NCBI GenBank assembly: GCA_003278735.1
Contig: QCDO01000007.1
Coordinates: 26,285-90,284 of the forward strand
Length of the DNA: 64,000 nucleotides
Source of the DNA: Prochlorococcus sp. AG-355-J09
GTDB taxonomy: Bacteria; Cyanobacteriota; Cyanobacteriia; PCC-6307; Cyanobiaceae
Reading direction: 5' to 3'
The notes beneath the pieces are model-generated. The model was not told the DNA's origin. It saw nothing but the letters and a program-made list of their open reading frames with translations, and did no database searches. The translations under genes were made by a program, and so were the position numbers. Below are positions 41,663 to 51,410 of the stretch, piece after piece; position 1 is the stretch's first letter; each line of letters starts with the position of its first letter.

Positions 41663-42359
41663 TAAGCTTATTAACTAAGATCTCGTATAAATTTAGATTA
41701 TTCAAGCAATGTCCTTGTTGAGCTAATTTAATTAAAATTGGATTTCTATCAAGAATTTTATTTAAGGAATCTAAGAAGTTATTATTTGATTCGTTTTCTA
41801 GAATCAAATCATTTTCTGATTTTATAAAAATAATTTTGCAATCTTTTCTTAAAAATAATGGAATATCTCTATTGATGTAAAGTTGTTTTAAATCTCCTAA
41901 AAGAAGAGTTTTATTTAAACTCTCTAAACTTTTATAAAAGATATTTTTAAAACTATTATTCATATGATTTGGCATAAATGATCTATGTATAAATTCTTTC
42001 AACATATCCTTAGTTTCATCTTTTATGATTTTTGTTTCCATTCTTTTTAGAGACTTCAAAATAAATTTTCTCTTATTACTTAAAGGAAGAAAATTATTAA
42101 AAGAATTTATAAGAACAATATGAGTTGCTTCTTTTAAGATTTTTTTTTGCATTAAATGAAAACCAAATGAATGGCATAAAGTCATTCTGATTTCTTTTTT
42201 AGATTCGCTTTTAATCCATTTTGCTTGATAATTATTTGTTGAAAAATAGCCCCTTTCATTATCTTGCCAATGCCAATTATTTTTTAAAAAATCAACTTTA
42301 TAATCATCCCAGAAATATTTATTTAATCCCCACCCATGTTGAGTAATAATTTGTTTCAT
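41646..42359 (-). CDS. Probable pimeloyl-ACP methyl ester esterase (BioH replacement)
   Basis: A 237-residue alpha/beta-hydrolase-like protein located where biotin operons place the esterase that releases pimeloyl-ACP from its methyl ester. The nucleophile elbow reads CHSFG (Ser64), Asp184 in SENDLI and His217 in QQGHC complete a plausible triad, and HGWG (from His8) could form the oxyanion region. It differs strongly from classical BioH, and may correspond to the BioG/BioK group that replaces BioH in other bacteria. The role is inferred from motifs and context, not from a direct match. Confidence 0.75.
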   Translation of the reverse strand: MKQIITQHGWGLNKYFWDDYKVDFLKNNWHWQDNERGYFSTNNYQAKWIKSESKKEIRMTLCHSFGFHLMQKKILKEATHIVLINSFNNFLPLSNKRKFILKSLKRMETKIIKDETKDMLKEFIHRSFMPNHMNNSFKNIFYKSLESLNKTLLLGDLKQLYINRDIPLFLRKDCKIIFIKSENDLILENESNNNFLDSLNKILDRNPILIKLAQQGHCLNNLNLYEILVNKLNDENG

Positions 42360-43495
42360 TTAAACTCTTTTAATACTGAAATGAAATTTTTTAGCAGATT
42401 TAAATCTAAGTTTCTTCGTATTGTTATTCTGATTCTTGATTGCCCAGCTGGAACAGTAGGCGGTCTTATTGCAATTGCTAAAAACCCATTTTCCTCAAGA
42501 TATTTTTGCAGATAAATTGCCTTCTCTTCTTGGCCAACAATTATTGATAAAATGTGAGAATCTCCGTGAATTGGAAAACTAAAATTTTTAATAATTTCAT
42601 CTTTCCATATCTTCGCAGAAGATAATAACTCATTACCCCATTCTTTATTTTCTAAAATCTTTTTTAAACCTTCTAGTGCTCCAGCAGCTAAAGATGGTGC
42701 AAGAGCGGTTGTGTACCTAAATGCACCACTTGTTTGGATAAGATACTCACCAATTTCTGAATTGGAGGCTATGAAAGCTCCACCGCTTCCAAATGCTTTT
42801 CCAAAAGTTCCAGTTATTATAGTTATATCTGAACGGAAATCAAAACTTAAACCCCTGCCTTCAGGGCCCAAGATGCCAATTGCATGGGCTTCGTCAACTA
42901 ATATTTGAACATTATTTTTGTTGCAAATTTCCGTTATTTCTCTGAGCGGAGCAATTGATCCCTCCATGCTATAAAGAGATTCGACAACAACTAAAATGGA
43001 ATTTTTTGTGGGGTTAGACTTAATAATTTTATCTTCTAAATCTTTTAAATTATTGTGTGAAAATCGAACTAGTTTAGCTTGAGCGGCTTTAATTCCAACC
43101 AATAAAGAGTTATGGATTAATTTATCTGCTATTACGATACTATTTCTGTTTGCTAAAGTCTGGATAGCGGCTATATTTGCTTGAAATCCACTTGGGAAAA
43201 GTAATACTTTATCTTGATCAAGCCATTTGGCAAGTTCTGTTTCTAATAATTTATGTATTGGTCTTGAACCTGTAATAAACCTAGAGCTTCCTGAACCAAT
43301 ACCTTCTAACATGCTTATTTCGTAAGCAGCTTTTATTAAATCCTTGTCCCTACTTAATCCAAAATAATCATTACTGCATAAGTCTATAAGTTTTTGATTT
43401 TGCGAATTTAAACTCAGAAGTTCGAATGATTTTTTACCTAAAGAAAATGTTTTTAATTTACGGATTCTATTTTTTGGAATTTTTATTTTTTTCAT
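42356..43495 (-). CDS. bioF: 8-amino-7-oxononanoate synthase
   Basis: A PLP enzyme that joins pimeloyl-ACP and alanine. The 379-residue protein has the family landmarks NDYFGLS, GIGSGSSRFITGSR, LVDEAHAIGILGPEGRG and the PLP-lysine motif GTFGKAFGSGGAF. It is the first gene of the leftward operon bioF-esterase-bioC-bioD-bioA, and overlaps the esterase gene by four bases. The promoter should lie in the 136-nt gap shared with the helicase gene. Confidence 0.96.
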   Translation of the reverse strand: MKKIKIPKNRIRKLKTFSLGKKSFELLSLNSQNQKLIDLCSNDYFGLSRDKDLIKAAYEISMLEGIGSGSSRFITGSRPIHKLLETELAKWLDQDKVLLFPSGFQANIAAIQTLANRNSIVIADKLIHNSLLVGIKAAQAKLVRFSHNNLKDLEDKIIKSNPTKNSILVVVESLYSMEGSIAPLREITEICNKNNVQILVDEAHAIGILGPEGRGLSFDFRSDITIITGTFGKAFGSGGAFIASNSEIGEYLIQTSGAFRYTTALAPSLAAGALEGLKKILENKEWGNELLSSAKIWKDEIIKNFSFPIHGDSHILSIIVGQEEKAIYLQKYLEENGFLAIAIRPPTVPAGQSRIRITIRRNLDLNLLKNFISVLKEFK

Positions 43496-43631
43496 TTTGG
43501 CAAAATATAATGGGGGTTTAATTAAAAAGGTTTAGATTTACTATTAAAGTTTGCAAGGTATTTTTTGTTTATTAATATCTATATAGATCATATATTAAGA
43601 AGTTAACTCATCCTCTCTTCAATCACAATTA

Positions 43632-46358
43632 TTGCTTAATTTAGAGGAATATTTCCCCTTTCCACTAGATGATTTCCAATTAGAAGCAATTCGAGCTATT
43701 AATAGCGGAAATTCTGTTGTTTTAACGGCACCAACAGGTTCGGGTAAAACATTGATAGGTGAATTTGCTATATATAGAGGCTTATCTCATGACAGTAGAG
43801 TTTTTTATACAACACCTTTAAAAGCACTATCAAATCAAAAGTTTAGAGATTTTGCTAATCAATATGGAGATAATAAAGTTGGTCTTTTAACTGGAGATAT
43901 AAGTATAAATAGAGAAGCACCAATCTTAGTTATGACGACTGAGATTTTTAGGAACATGCTTTATGGCGAATTTGATGAATTTGATGATCCCTTAGAGAAT
44001 TTAGAATCTGTGATTCTTGATGAATGTCATTATATGAATGACCCCCAAAGAGGAACAGTTTGGGAAGAAACTATAATCCATTGCCCTACTAGAACTCAAA
44101 TAATAGCTTTATCAGCAACAATAGCCAATGCAGATCAACTACAAAATTGGATAGAAAAAGTTCATGGGCCCACAGTACTAATTAATAGCGATAAGAGACC
44201 AGTCCCACTTGATTTTATTTTTTGTAGTGTTAAAGGCCTTCATCCACTTTTAAATAATAAGGGTAATGGAATTCATCCAAACTGTAAGATTTGGAGAGCT
44301 CCTAAAGGGCAGAAAATGAGAGGAAAAGTTGGCAGGATAATGCAACCAAAGTCTCCCTCAATTGGCTTTGTGATCTCTAAACTAGCTGAACGAAATATGT
44401 TGCCAGCTATTTATTTTATCTTTAGTAGAAGAGGATGTGACAAGGCTATTGAGAATATAAAAGACTTAACTTTAGTAAGTTATTCAGAAGCGAATATGAT
44501 ATCCCAAAAATTAGATGTTTATCTTAAAAATAATCAAGAGGCAATTAAAGATAAATCTCAATGTGATGCATTAAAAAGAGGTATTGCATCTCACCATGCT
44601 GGATTATTGCCTGCATGGAAAGAATTGGTTGAGGAATTATTTCAGCAAGGTTTGATAAAAGTTGTTTTTGCAACTGAAACTCTTGCTGCAGGAATTAATA
44701 TGCCCGCAAGAACCACTGTTATTTCTTCTTTATCAAAAAGGACAGAAGATGGGCACAGATTATTATTTAGCAGTGAATTTTTGCAAATGTCAGGAAGAGC
44801 TGGAAGAAGAGGAAAAGATACCCAAGGATATGTTGTTACATTACAAACAAGATTCGAAGGTGCCAAAGAAGCAAGTGCACTGGCTATTAGCAAACCAAAT
44901 TCTTTAGAGAGTCAATTCACTCCTAGTTATGGAATGGTACTTAATCTTTTACAAAGTTATACTTTAGAAAAGTCTAAAGAATTAATTAAGAGAAGTTTTG
45001 GTAGTTTTTTATATTTAGGTGAATCTTCAGGTGAGAATATAATTCTTGAAAATTTAGATAAGGATTTAATTGAATTAAAAAAAATTACATCTAACGTTTC
45101 ATGGAAAGATTTTGATGCCTATGAAAAGTTAAAAAATCGTATTAAAGAAGAGAGAAGACTCTTGAAAATTTTAGAAAAACAAGCAGCAGAAAAATTATCA
45201 GAAGAGATTACTAATGCACTCCCATATATTAAAGATGGAAGCTTAATTTCAATCAAAGCTCCTCAAATAAAAAGAAGAATTGTTCCAGGATTAATTTGTA
45301 AGAAAATCTATGAATCCCAAAAAATAAAGAGTTTATTGTGTTTGACAGTTGATAATTTATATATTCTTATAAAACCCTCATACATTGTAAGTATTTTTAA
45401 TGATTTGGATGTAATTGATGTCTTAGGACTTGAAGTACCAAAGATGTATTTTTCTGGAGAGGTATTTAGGGGCGATGATATGTCGCAGCGTTATGCGGAT
45501 CGAATTTTAGAAGTTTCTAAAAAAAATGATTTACAAACTCCACAATATGATTTGTCAACGGAAGTTTTGGCACAACAACAACAAATTAATAATTTAGAAG
45601 AAACAGTAAATGATCTTCCCGCACATAGATTTGGAGACTCTAGGAAATTAAAGAAATATAGAAAAAGAATTGTTGATGTTGAACAAGAAATATATATGAG
45701 AAAAAAACTTCTTGAGGATAAAGAAAATCATAACTGGAGAACTTTTACCGATTTGATTAAAATTTTGAATCATTTCGGTTGTTTAAATGATTTGGAATTG
45801 ACAGAAGTTGGACAAACAGTTGGTGCAATAAGAAGTGAAAATGAATTATGGATTGGTCTGGTTTTAGTTAGTGGTTATTTAGACGATTTAGATCCTCCTG
45901 AGTTAGCTGCAATTATTCAAGCTATATGTGTTGATATGAGGAGGCCTAATCTTTGGTGTAATTTTAAGCCTTCTTTAAAGGTAATAGATGTTTTTAATGA
46001 ATTAGATGGTTTAAGAAAATTAGTCGCTTCTCAACAAAATAAGTTTCATATCGAAATCCCTATTTATTTAGAAACAGAGTTAACTGGAATTATTTCTGAA
46101 TGGGCAAGAGGAAAAAAATGGAAAGATTTGGTTTTTAATACTTCATTAGACGAAGGTGATGTAGTTAGAATTATTAGAAGATCAATTGATGTCCTTTCTC
46201 AAGTGCAATACTGTATTGGTGTTAGTAATAAATTAAAAAGCAAAGCAAAGATAGCATTAAGAGCTATTAATCGTTTTCCTGTTTCTGAATCTAATGATCT
46301 TATAAAAGGCTCTGAAGATATTAATCCTGCAACAAAAAGAATTGACAATAATTCTTAA
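43632..46358 (+). CDS. Ski2-like DEAD/DEAH-box RNA helicase
   Basis: The 908-residue protein has helicase motifs in order: LTAPTGSGKT (motif I), DECH in VILDECHYMND (II), ALSATIAN (III), and the C-terminal helicase domain with HHAGLLPAWKELVE, ATETLAAGINMPAR and QMSGRAGRRGKD (VI). The C-terminal half resembles the Ski2/Mtr4 arch and DSHCT-like region. Cyanobacterial homologues are thought to act in RNA metabolism, but the substrate is unknown. The TTG at 43632 is the only supported start: the frame is closed shortly upstream. Confidence 0.92.
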   Translation: MLNLEEYFPFPLDDFQLEAIRAINSGNSVVLTAPTGSGKTLIGEFAIYRGLSHDSRVFYTTPLKALSNQKFRDFANQYGDNKVGLLTGDISINREAPILVMTTEIFRNMLYGEFDEFDDPLENLESVILDECHYMNDPQRGTVWEETIIHCPTRTQIIALSATIANADQLQNWIEKVHGPTVLINSDKRPVPLDFIFCSVKGLHPLLNNKGNGIHPNCKIWRAPKGQKMRGKVGRIMQPKSPSIGFVISKLAERNMLPAIYFIFSRRGCDKAIENIKDLTLVSYSEANMISQKLDVYLKNNQEAIKDKSQCDALKRGIASHHAGLLPAWKELVEELFQQGLIKVVFATETLAAGINMPARTTVISSLSKRTEDGHRLLFSSEFLQMSGRAGRRGKDTQGYVVTLQTRFEGAKEASALAISKPNSLESQFTPSYGMVLNLLQSYTLEKSKELIKRSFGSFLYLGESSGENIILENLDKDLIELKKITSNVSWKDFDAYEKLKNRIKEERRLLKILEKQAAEKLSEEITNALPYIKDGSLISIKAPQIKRRIVPGLICKKIYESQKIKSLLCLTVDNLYILIKPSYIVSIFNDLDVIDVLGLEVPKMYFSGEVFRGDDMSQRYADRILEVSKKNDLQTPQYDLSTEVLAQQQQINNLEETVNDLPAHRFGDSRKLKKYRKRIVDVEQEIYMRKKLLEDKENHNWRTFTDLIKILNHFGCLNDLELTEVGQTVGAIRSENELWIGLVLVSGYLDDLDPPELAAIIQAICVDMRRPNLWCNFKPSLKVIDVFNELDGLRKLVASQQNKFHIEIPIYLETELTGIISEWARGKKWKDLVFNTSLDEGDVVRIIRRSIDVLSQVQYCIGVSNKLKSKAKIALRAINRFPVSESNDLIKGSEDINPATKRIDNNS

Positions 46359-46368
46359 ATTATTTTTA

Positions 46369-47754
46369 TCAAATCATTGAATTGATATTCATTGATTCAT
46401 CAAATTCATCTTCGTTTAAATAACCTAATTTAAGTGTTGCCTCTTTTAAATTTAATGATTCTTTGAAGGCAAGGTTTGCAATTTCAGCTGCTTTTTCATA
46501 ACCAACTTTTGGTACTATGGCTGTAACCAACATAAGTGAATTTTCTAAATTAAACTTCATTTTTTTTTGATTAGGTTCCATCCTATTAACTAATTTAATT
46601 CTGAAGTTTTCTATTGCATTTTTAAGTAATTTTAAACTTGTAAGAATGTTAAATCCAATCAGAGGCTTATACTCATTCATCTGCAAAGTGCCGCAAGAAT
46701 TTGCCATTGAAACTGCATATTCAAGACCCATTATCTGAGTGCAAACCATTGATAAGGCTTCGCATTGAGTCGGATTCACTTTACCGGGCATGATAGAACT
46801 TCCAGGTTCATTTTGAGGGATAATTAATTCATATATTCCTGACCTTGGTCCTGAAGATAGAATTTTTATATCATTTGAAATTTTAAATAATGCACCTGCT
46901 AATATTTTTATCTGACTCATTACTTGAGCTAGACGATCATGCGAGGCCATGATAGAAAAATTATTTTTTGATTTATAGAACATTAGATTAGTATCATCGG
47001 AAATTGATTTAATGGACTCTTCACAAAATCCTTTTGGACAATTAATCCCTGTTCCAACTGCAGTTCCTCCCAGAGGTAAAAAATACAATTCATTCAGACT
47101 TATAATAATTGCATTCTCAGCATCTTTAAGTTGCTCTGACCACCCTGATATTTCTTGTCCAAAAGTAAGGGGAACTGCATCTTGAAAATGGGTTCTTCCT
47201 ATCTTTATAAGGTCTTTCCATTGCACACTTTTTTTATCAAGGATCTTAGTCAGTTCTCTTATTGTTGGAACTAAATTGTTGATTATTTCATTAACAACTG
47301 ATATTTGAATAGCAGCGGGGAAAGTATCATTAGTTGATTGAGATTTATTTACATCATCATTCGGATGAAGTGGTTGATGACTACCAAGCTCTGAATTTGT
47401 TTTTAATGCTGCAATATTTGAAATTACCTCATTAACATTCATATTTGTTTGCGTACCACTACCTGTTTGCCAAACCTTTAAGGGAAACTGTGAATCATGA
47501 AGCCCATCAAGTATTTCTTTACATGCCTCTACAATCAAATCTTTTTTTCTTTTATTTATTAACCCTAAATTGAAATTCGCAATTGAAGCAGCTTTTTTTA
47601 TGAGGGTGAGTGAATAAATTAATTCAATTGGAATTAATTCTTCCCCAATAGAAAAATTTATTATCGATCTTTGTGTTTGAGCGCCCCACAAAGCTTCAAT
47701 AGGAACCTTTATTGTTCCCATACTATCTTTTTCAATCCTAAAGTTTTTTGTCAT
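46369..47754 (-). CDS. fumC: Fumarate hydratase class II
   Basis: It interconverts fumarate and malate. The 461-residue protein has the class II fumarase/lyase landmarks GAQTQRS, TGSGTQTNMNVNEV, HPNDDVNKSQSTNDTFP, and the signature GSSIMPGKVNP. Length is normal. purB, another member of the fumarase/aspartase superfamily, lies 48 nt upstream on the same strand, a neat pairing of two enzymes that handle fumarate. Confidence 0.97.
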   Translation of the reverse strand: MTKNFRIEKDSMGTIKVPIEALWGAQTQRSIINFSIGEELIPIELIYSLTLIKKAASIANFNLGLINKRKKDLIVEACKEILDGLHDSQFPLKVWQTGSGTQTNMNVNEVISNIAALKTNSELGSHQPLHPNDDVNKSQSTNDTFPAAIQISVVNEIINNLVPTIRELTKILDKKSVQWKDLIKIGRTHFQDAVPLTFGQEISGWSEQLKDAENAIIISLNELYFLPLGGTAVGTGINCPKGFCEESIKSISDDTNLMFYKSKNNFSIMASHDRLAQVMSQIKILAGALFKISNDIKILSSGPRSGIYELIIPQNEPGSSIMPGKVNPTQCEALSMVCTQIMGLEYAVSMANSCGTLQMNEYKPLIGFNILTSLKLLKNAIENFRIKLVNRMEPNQKKMKFNLENSLMLVTAIVPKVGYEKAAEIANLAFKESLNLKEATLKLGYLNEDEFDESMNINSMI

Positions 47755-47802
47755 TATTCATCTGAAAACACTGGTTTAACTTAGATAAGGTTTTCAGTAA
47801 TC

Positions 47803-49098
47803 CTAGATACCTAACTTCTCCCATATTACACTTAAATTATTGAGATGAATCGAAGGATTAAAACATTCTTCCAAGTCACTTTGATCAATAAAATCCATTA
47901 TTTCATTATCTCTCTCTATATTTTGTTTGAAATTCCCATTTTCTGTATTCCACGCAAGATGTGCATTTTTTTGTACTAAGCTATAAGCTTTTTCTCTAGA
48001 CAACCCTTTCTCTACAAGTAAAAGTAAAACTTTCTGACTAAAGATTACACCACCATATATATTTAAATTTTTGAGCATATTTTTTGGATAAACTTCCAAA
48101 TTGCTTACAATATCTTTCATTTCCCTGAGCATAAAATGCAAACAGATTGATACGTCAGGTAGCATAATACGTTCATTTGAACTATGGCTTATATCTCTTT
48201 CGTGCCAAAGTGGAACATTTTCCAGTGCTGTTAAGACGTAACTCCTCAAAATTCTTGCTAAACCGCTTACTCTTTCACTTCGAATAGGATTTCTTTTATG
48301 AGGCATGGCAGAACTTCCTTTTTGCCCTTTTGTAAAGCCTTCCTCAACTTCTAAAACATCAGTTCTTTGTAAATTTCTTATTTCAGTTGCGAATCTATCT
48401 AGAGAAGCGCCAACTAGTGCAATAGTTTGAACATATTCTGCATGCCTGTCTCTCGATATGACCTGCGTACTTGCTGTATCTGGCTTTAATCCGAGTAAAT
48501 CACAAGTTATTTGTTCTACTTTGGGATTCGTATTAGCGTAAGTTCCCATTGCACCACTTATTTGTCCAATAGCTACAGATTTTTTCAGTGTTAACAATCT
48601 TTTTTTGTTCCTTATTATTTCTGCTAACCATCCAGCAAGTTTAAAACCAAAGGAAATTGGCTCCCCATGTATTGCATGAGATCTGCCAATCATTAAGGTA
48701 TTTTTATGCTTCCTTGCTAATAATCTGACTTCATTTTCTAGGTTCTCAATTTCTTCTAATAACAATTCGCAAGAATCTTTTAACTGAAGAGATAAGCCAG
48801 TATCAAGTACATCACTACTGGTCATACCAACATGTATGTATCTTCCAGAATCTCCTACAAATTCATTAACGCTTGTAAGAAATGCTATGACATCATGTTT
48901 AACCTCTTTCTCAATTACTGTAATTCTAGATTCATCAAACTTTGCATTTGAACGTATGTCTTTCATGGCATTCTCAGGAATTTTCCCCAGCGAAAAATTT
49001 GCTTCACATGCAGCTATTTCAACCTTAAGCCAACTCTGGAATTTTGCGCTATCAGTCCAGATTTCCCCCATTTCGGGTAATGTGTAACGCTCGATCAC
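47803..49098 (-). CDS. purB: Adenylosuccinate lyase
   Basis: It cleaves adenylosuccinate and SAICAR in purine synthesis, releasing fumarate. The 431-residue protein has HDVIAFLTSV, GMTSSDVLDTGLSLQL, and the lyase signature GSSAMPHKRNP. The start is GTG at 49098 (MIERYTLPEMGEIW). The conserved SRDRHAEYVQTIALV and GRSHAIHGEP are present. It is 48 nt upstream of fumC and likely in the same transcript. Confidence 0.97.
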   Translation of the reverse strand: MIERYTLPEMGEIWTDSAKFQSWLKVEIAACEANFSLGKIPENAMKDIRSNAKFDESRITVIEKEVKHDVIAFLTSVNEFVGDSGRYIHVGMTSSDVLDTGLSLQLKDSCELLLEEIENLENEVRLLARKHKNTLMIGRSHAIHGEPISFGFKLAGWLAEIIRNKKRLLTLKKSVAIGQISGAMGTYANTNPKVEQITCDLLGLKPDTASTQVISRDRHAEYVQTIALVGASLDRFATEIRNLQRTDVLEVEEGFTKGQKGSSAMPHKRNPIRSERVSGLARILRSYVLTALENVPLWHERDISHSSNERIMLPDVSICLHFMLREMKDIVSNLEVYPKNMLKNLNIYGGVIFSQKVLLLLVEKGLSREKAYSLVQKNAHLAWNTENGNFKQNIERDNEIMDFIDQSDLEECFNPSIHLNNLSVIWEKLGI

Positions 49099-49163
49099 AA
49101 TTTTTATTAATTATCAATTTAAACTTTATAACCAAAATCGAATTATTGCTCTATACCTTGAAG

Positions 49164-49241
49164 ATGTACTTGCCATTGAAGATATTTGCCTGGCTATTAT
49201 TTTCTTATGTAACATTTTTCTGGCTAATTAAGAAAGCTTAA
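49164..49241 (+). CDS. Possible 25-residue membrane peptide
   Basis: A short ATG-initiated frame encoding a peptide with one hydrophobic helix (FAWLLFSYVTFFWL) and a basic end KKA. It lies in a 289-nt gap between purB and tlyA with no other gene. The size and layout recall single-helix subunits of photosynthetic complexes, but I do not recognise it and the ribosome-binding site is weak. Confidence 0.3.
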   Translation: MYLPLKIFAWLLFSYVTFFWLIKKA

Positions 49242-49387
49242 ATATAAAAATGTTTCCATTTTTCTTTTATTCCTTTCGATAATAATGGGAAATTTTTTAG
49301 TTCTTATTTAAAATTGGAAGGTATTAAAGAATTTGGATCTTAATTTTGTAGAAGTTCATTATTCAGTCTTTTTTTATAGATTAATAG

Positions 49388-50200
49388 ATGATTAAAAAAA
49401 GTAGATTAGACCTTTATCTTCTTAAAAGTGGTTTATGTGAAACTCGTCAAAAAGCCCAAGGTTTAATTCTTGCGGGCAAGGTTAGAGATATTAATGGAAA
49501 AATATGGGATAAACCTGGACAACAAGTATTAATTGGATCTGAATTTTTTATTGATTCCGAACCTATGTTTGTATCAAGGGGCGGCGAAAAATTATTGGAG
49601 GCATTTAATAAACTTGAAATTAAAGTAAAAGATAAAATATGTATTGACGCAGGAATCTCTACTGGGGGATTTACTGATTGCTTATTGCAACAAGGAGCAA
49701 AATTAGTTTATGGGATAGATGTTGGTTATGGGCAGACTGCATGGAAGATACGAAATAATCCCAAAGTCATACTTTTTGAACGAACTAATATTCGAAATTT
49801 AAAACCTAATGATCTTTTATCTAGAAGTAATGAGTTACCAAATTTTGTGGTTGCTGATTTGTCTTTTATTTCATTAAAGTTAGTTTTTAAATCTATTGGT
49901 AATTTATTAGAAGGTGATTGTATTGAGGGAATATTTTTGATTAAACCCCAATTTGAGGTGGGTAAAGATAAAGTCAGTAAAGGCGGCGTTGTTCGCAATC
50001 CTAGATTCCATACTGAGGCAATAGAGTCTGTTATTTATGCTGCTAAGAATTTCCAATGGAATATTAAGAATTTGATAGCTTCTCCTCTAGTAGGTCCTGC
50101 TGGAAATCATGAATATTTAGCTTGGATGACACAAGGAAGTCAATCAAATAAAAGGATTAATAGTGAATATATACAAAATTTAGTAAAAAAAACTCTTTGA
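49388..50200 (+). CDS. tlyA: TlyA-family rRNA methyltransferase
   Basis: A 270-residue protein with an N-terminal S4 RNA-binding domain (KSRLDLYLLKSGLCETRQKAQGLILAGKV, about residues 3-31) and an FtsJ-like methyltransferase domain with DAGISTGGFTDCLL. TlyA enzymes methylate ribosomal RNA; the family was first described as hemolysins. The mid-motif LIKPQFEVGKDKVSKGGVV fits the family. It ends 1 nt before the stop of convergent glnB. Confidence 0.92.
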   Translation: MIKKSRLDLYLLKSGLCETRQKAQGLILAGKVRDINGKIWDKPGQQVLIGSEFFIDSEPMFVSRGGEKLLEAFNKLEIKVKDKICIDAGISTGGFTDCLLQQGAKLVYGIDVGYGQTAWKIRNNPKVILFERTNIRNLKPNDLLSRSNELPNFVVADLSFISLKLVFKSIGNLLEGDCIEGIFLIKPQFEVGKDKVSKGGVVRNPRFHTEAIESVIYAAKNFQWNIKNLIASPLVGPAGNHEYLAWMTQGSQSNKRINSEYIQNLVKKTL

Positions 50201-50201
50201 A

Positions 50202-50564
<363 letters not shown>

Positions 50565-50810
50565 TTAATTGTTATTTGGGAAAACATCCAACATTGAAAT
50601 ATCAGAAAAACATTCAATATTAAGGCCTGCATTCGTGGCGTCTTCAATTAAAAGTTGGGAATTTTCTTCAGAAATTATTACTGTACTATTTGACAAAGCT
50701 TCCCACTGATCATTCTCAAAGTGTGTTTGAAGCCATAACATTCCAAATGCGCTTTTTGGTTGAAGGGATTTATTTAAGTTGTTATCGATAGTTATCAAAC
50801 AAATGTCCAT
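50565..50810 (-). CDS. Small unknown protein upstream of glnB
   Basis: An 81-residue soluble-looking protein (MDICLITIDNN, then QPKSAFGMLWLQTHF, and an acidic C terminus). No signal peptide, membrane helix or recognised motif is seen. It precedes glnB by 24 nt on the same strand and would be the first gene of that operon, downstream of a near-consensus NtcA box. A role with PII or nitrogen control is only a guess from context. Confidence 0.75.
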   Translation of the reverse strand: MDICLITIDNNLNKSLQPKSAFGMLWLQTHFENDQWEALSNSTVIISEENSQLLIEDATNAGLNIECFSDISMLDVFPNNN

Positions 50811-50861
50811 TAATTTTGCATTTAACTAAACACATATAACCCTTTTGGCCGACATTATGAA

Positions 50862-50877
50862 TGTTACAACTGATACA
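50862..50877 (-). promoter_or_regulatory. Near-consensus NtcA-binding site
   Basis: The plus strand reads TGTT-N8-TACA, equal to TGTA-N8-AACA on the minus strand. It matches seven of eight conserved bases of the NtcA consensus TGTA-N8-TACA. A TATA-like element (TTATAT on the minus strand, 50834-50839) follows at 22 nt, about the spacing known for NtcA-activated promoters. It would control the 81-residue gene and glnB. Confidence 0.5.
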
Positions 50878-50999
50878 AAAATAAGATTTAACAGCTTTTG
50901 ACTTAGTCAATTGTAATACTTAGATTTGTTGATACTTTTGCGAATTTTTATATTTATATATAGTTTTTATATAGGTTTAGTAAAAAAGTTCTACTAAAA

Positions 51000-51410
51000 A
51001 TGAATGCAGCTAAATTAGCAGATTCGACTCAAAGACCGCTATATGGTGAAAGAATTATTGAAGAATCAAAAATAATTTGTTTCGATAATCCGAACAAGAA
51101 AAGAATTTACGAAATTTCTATTCAGTTACCTGAATTTACATGTAAGTGCCCTTTTTCTGGTTATCCAGATTTTGCAAAGCTAAATATTATTTATCAACCT
51201 AATCTGAGAGTCTATGAGTTGAAGTCTTTAAAGCTTTATATTAATAATTTTAGAGATATAAAAATATCACATGAGGAAGTTGTGAATAAAATTATGGATG
51301 ATTTAGTGAATGAAGGTTCACCTCACTGGATACATTTAAACGCTGCATTTAACCCTAGAGGGAATGTTTCTATGAAATTAGATATTTTTAGTGGGCAGAA
51401 AAGAAATTAA
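51000..51410 (+). CDS. queF: NADPH-dependent 7-cyano-7-deazaguanine reductase
   Basis: It reduces preQ0 to preQ1 in queuosine synthesis. The 136-residue protein is the short (unimodular) type: the catalytic Cys is in [11 protein letters not shown] (Cys50) and the QueF motif region is [13 protein letters not shown]. The neighbouring gap of 189 nt carries no preQ1 riboswitch that I can see. It converges with ccs1, their stop codons overlapping by four bases. Confidence 0.95.
   Translation: MNAAKLADSTQRPLYGERIIEESKIICFDNPNKKRIYEISIQLPEFTCKCPFSGYPDFAKLNIIYQPNLRVYELKSLKLYINNFRDIKISHEEVVNKIMDDLVNEGSPHWIHLNAAFNPRGNVSMKLDIFSGQKRN

Noticed and set aside
38928..43495. Incomplete biotin pathway because bioB is missing
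   Set aside because: bioB is often placed elsewhere in cyanobacterial genomes; its absence from a 64 kb window says nothing about the pathway.
50858..50902. Short plus-strand frame starting MNVTTDTK
   Set aside because: It is 14 codons with no family support and overlaps the proposed NtcA site.
50811..50999. preQ1 riboswitch upstream of queF
   Set aside because: I cannot find the compact preQ1 aptamer pattern; only an NtcA-like box and AT-rich promoter sequence are visible.
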